From Gracilaria domingensis (lineage: Eukaryota > Rhodophyta > Florideophyceae > Gracilariales > Gracilariaceae), in contig VCMS01000210.1 of assembly GCA_022539475.1 (NCBI GenBank), forward strand, positions 35,040 through 99,039: 64,000 bases of DNA, given 5' to 3'. The notes below the pieces were generated by a model. That model did not search any database. It had not been told where the DNA came from and was given only the letters and a program-made list of their open reading frames with translations. This document shows, in pieces, positions 63,326 to 64,000 of the stretch (the stretch's first letter is position 1; each line of letters starts with the position of its first letter). A program made the translations under genes and the position numbers.

Positions 63326-64000
63326 TGTGTGCAAAACCCTCGACGGAAAACAACAAACCGCGTCGCGACGACACCTCAGGTTCACCCTCTCCCTGAAGGC
63401 AGCGCGGCAGAACCCTCCGATAGGCCAACACGACCGGGTAAATCCGGTGCCCCATCTGGCGTCATCGAGTAAAGGGTAGAATCGGCTAGTATCCGATGTC
63501 CGGCGACCACACGATGGGATCCAGCCCAACGTATGGACGACAAAAACAACAAACGACCCACTGCGAGCACTGACTCGCATAACGGAAAACTCCCAGACAA
63601 ATAAAACAAACCTACAATGTAGGCAGAGTAGCGAAAGCCGTAAACGGAAATGAAACAATAAAAATAAGAAAATGCCTGACGACGATATACTCCTCAGACG
63701 GAGTGTTGATCAGCCCGGAATTCGCGTATTCCCAGGATGGCTGACCTGGCCAACGGCAGAAATCAGACCAAAGCCTCTTGAGGTTACTCCCTACATGCGC
63801 AAGCTCCCACTTTATACGCACTGAAAATATCAATTAAAATATCTAACTGTCCGCGCTGCCGGCCAATATATTACAGGTGTGCAACCGTGCAGCTTGCACG
63901 GCGCACCCGCTATCGGCCACTTGCACACGTGTGCAGAAATACTATACCCTCCTAGCATACCCAAAATAGGCACATCCCAGTAGCCTCTCATAAACCTGAG
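63326..64000 (-). repeat. 5' LTR of right gypsy element, partial
   Basis: Begins TGTGTGCAAAACCC and runs off the window at the base matching 53459 of the other LTR. It covers in 675 bases what takes 780 there, about 13% shorter through scattered single-base losses, most often of G. Confidence 0.85.

Larger units (their letters stand above)
52680..64000 (-). mobile_element. chromodomain Ty3/gypsy retrotransposon with antisense ORF
   Basis: The element is transcribed right to left: 5' LTR (63326 to beyond 64000), primer site, gag with a CCHC knuckle, protease region, RT, RNase H, integrase, chromodomain, antisense ORF, polypurine tract, 3' LTR (53536-52680). The order RT-RH-INT plus a C-terminal chromodomain defines a Ty3/gypsy chromovirus. 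At more than 11.3 kb it is long for the group; the extra length is the Ser/Pro-rich pol tail and the opposite-strand ORF. Frames are intact from 53.5 to 57.2 kb and progressively broken to the right. Confidence 0.9.

Overview
The window reads as nuclear DNA of a photosynthetic eukaryote with compact genes, most probably a unicellular red alga. The evidence is a class I fructose-bisphosphate aldolase whose spliced leader looks like a plastid transit peptide with an early Phe, two more enzymes with Ala/Arg/Pro-rich plastid-type leaders (PurL, phosphoserine phosphatase), short GT-AG introns in only a few genes, and a chromodomain Ty3/gypsy element. The taxon is inferred; no ribosomal RNA or organelle marker is present.

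Layout. 1-2.2 kb: 5' LTR and broken gag of one gypsy element (minus strand). 2.2-19 kb: about 45-50% GC by eye, with a PHD-finger/AT-hook chromatin protein (6543-9449 +), a small CBM48 glycogen-binding protein (9942-10364 -) and a six-exon four-finger C2H2 gene (14082-15340 +). 18.4-30.8 kb: a very GC-rich gene block with a CorA/MRS2 Mg transporter (-), a DNAJC9-like J protein (+), FGAM synthase PurL (-), an ARID protein ending in a SAP30-like Sin3-binding domain (+), and phosphoserine phosphatase (+). 30.8-35.8 kb: gene-poor, with five exact 221-bp tandem units that each contain a long hairpin. 35.8-46.7 kb: plastid aldolase (-), BAR-like protein (-), DAG-lipase-like class 3 lipase (+), bZIP factor (+), polytopic membrane protein (-) and a second four-finger C2H2 gene (-). 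46.7-52.7 kb: no recognisable gene, including an AT-rich island. 52.7-64 kb: a second, much longer gypsy chromovirus in minus orientation, whose 5' LTR runs off the window.

Several genes are head-to-head pairs on shared promoters (CorA/DnaJ, PurL/ARID, BAR/lipase). Pyrimidine-rich leaders just 5' of the ATG recur at unrelated genes and look like a promoter or 5'UTR habit of this genome.

The most unusual object is the right-hand element. Its gag-pol (minus) ends in a chromodomain. Between pol and the 3' LTR it carries an intact 599-codon ORF on the opposite strand. A 15-base polypurine-tract-like motif abuts the 3' LTR and recurs three more times inside the element, dividing it into modules. 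The element is studded with CCG..CGG micro-hairpins, and its LTR holds two overlapping, mutually exclusive hairpins around a TATATA that reads on both strands.

Quality warning. The last ~5 kb has a high density of single-base deletions relative to the other LTR/gag copies, and two genes in the GC-rich block each have one frameshift, so broken frames there may be sequence errors rather than biology.
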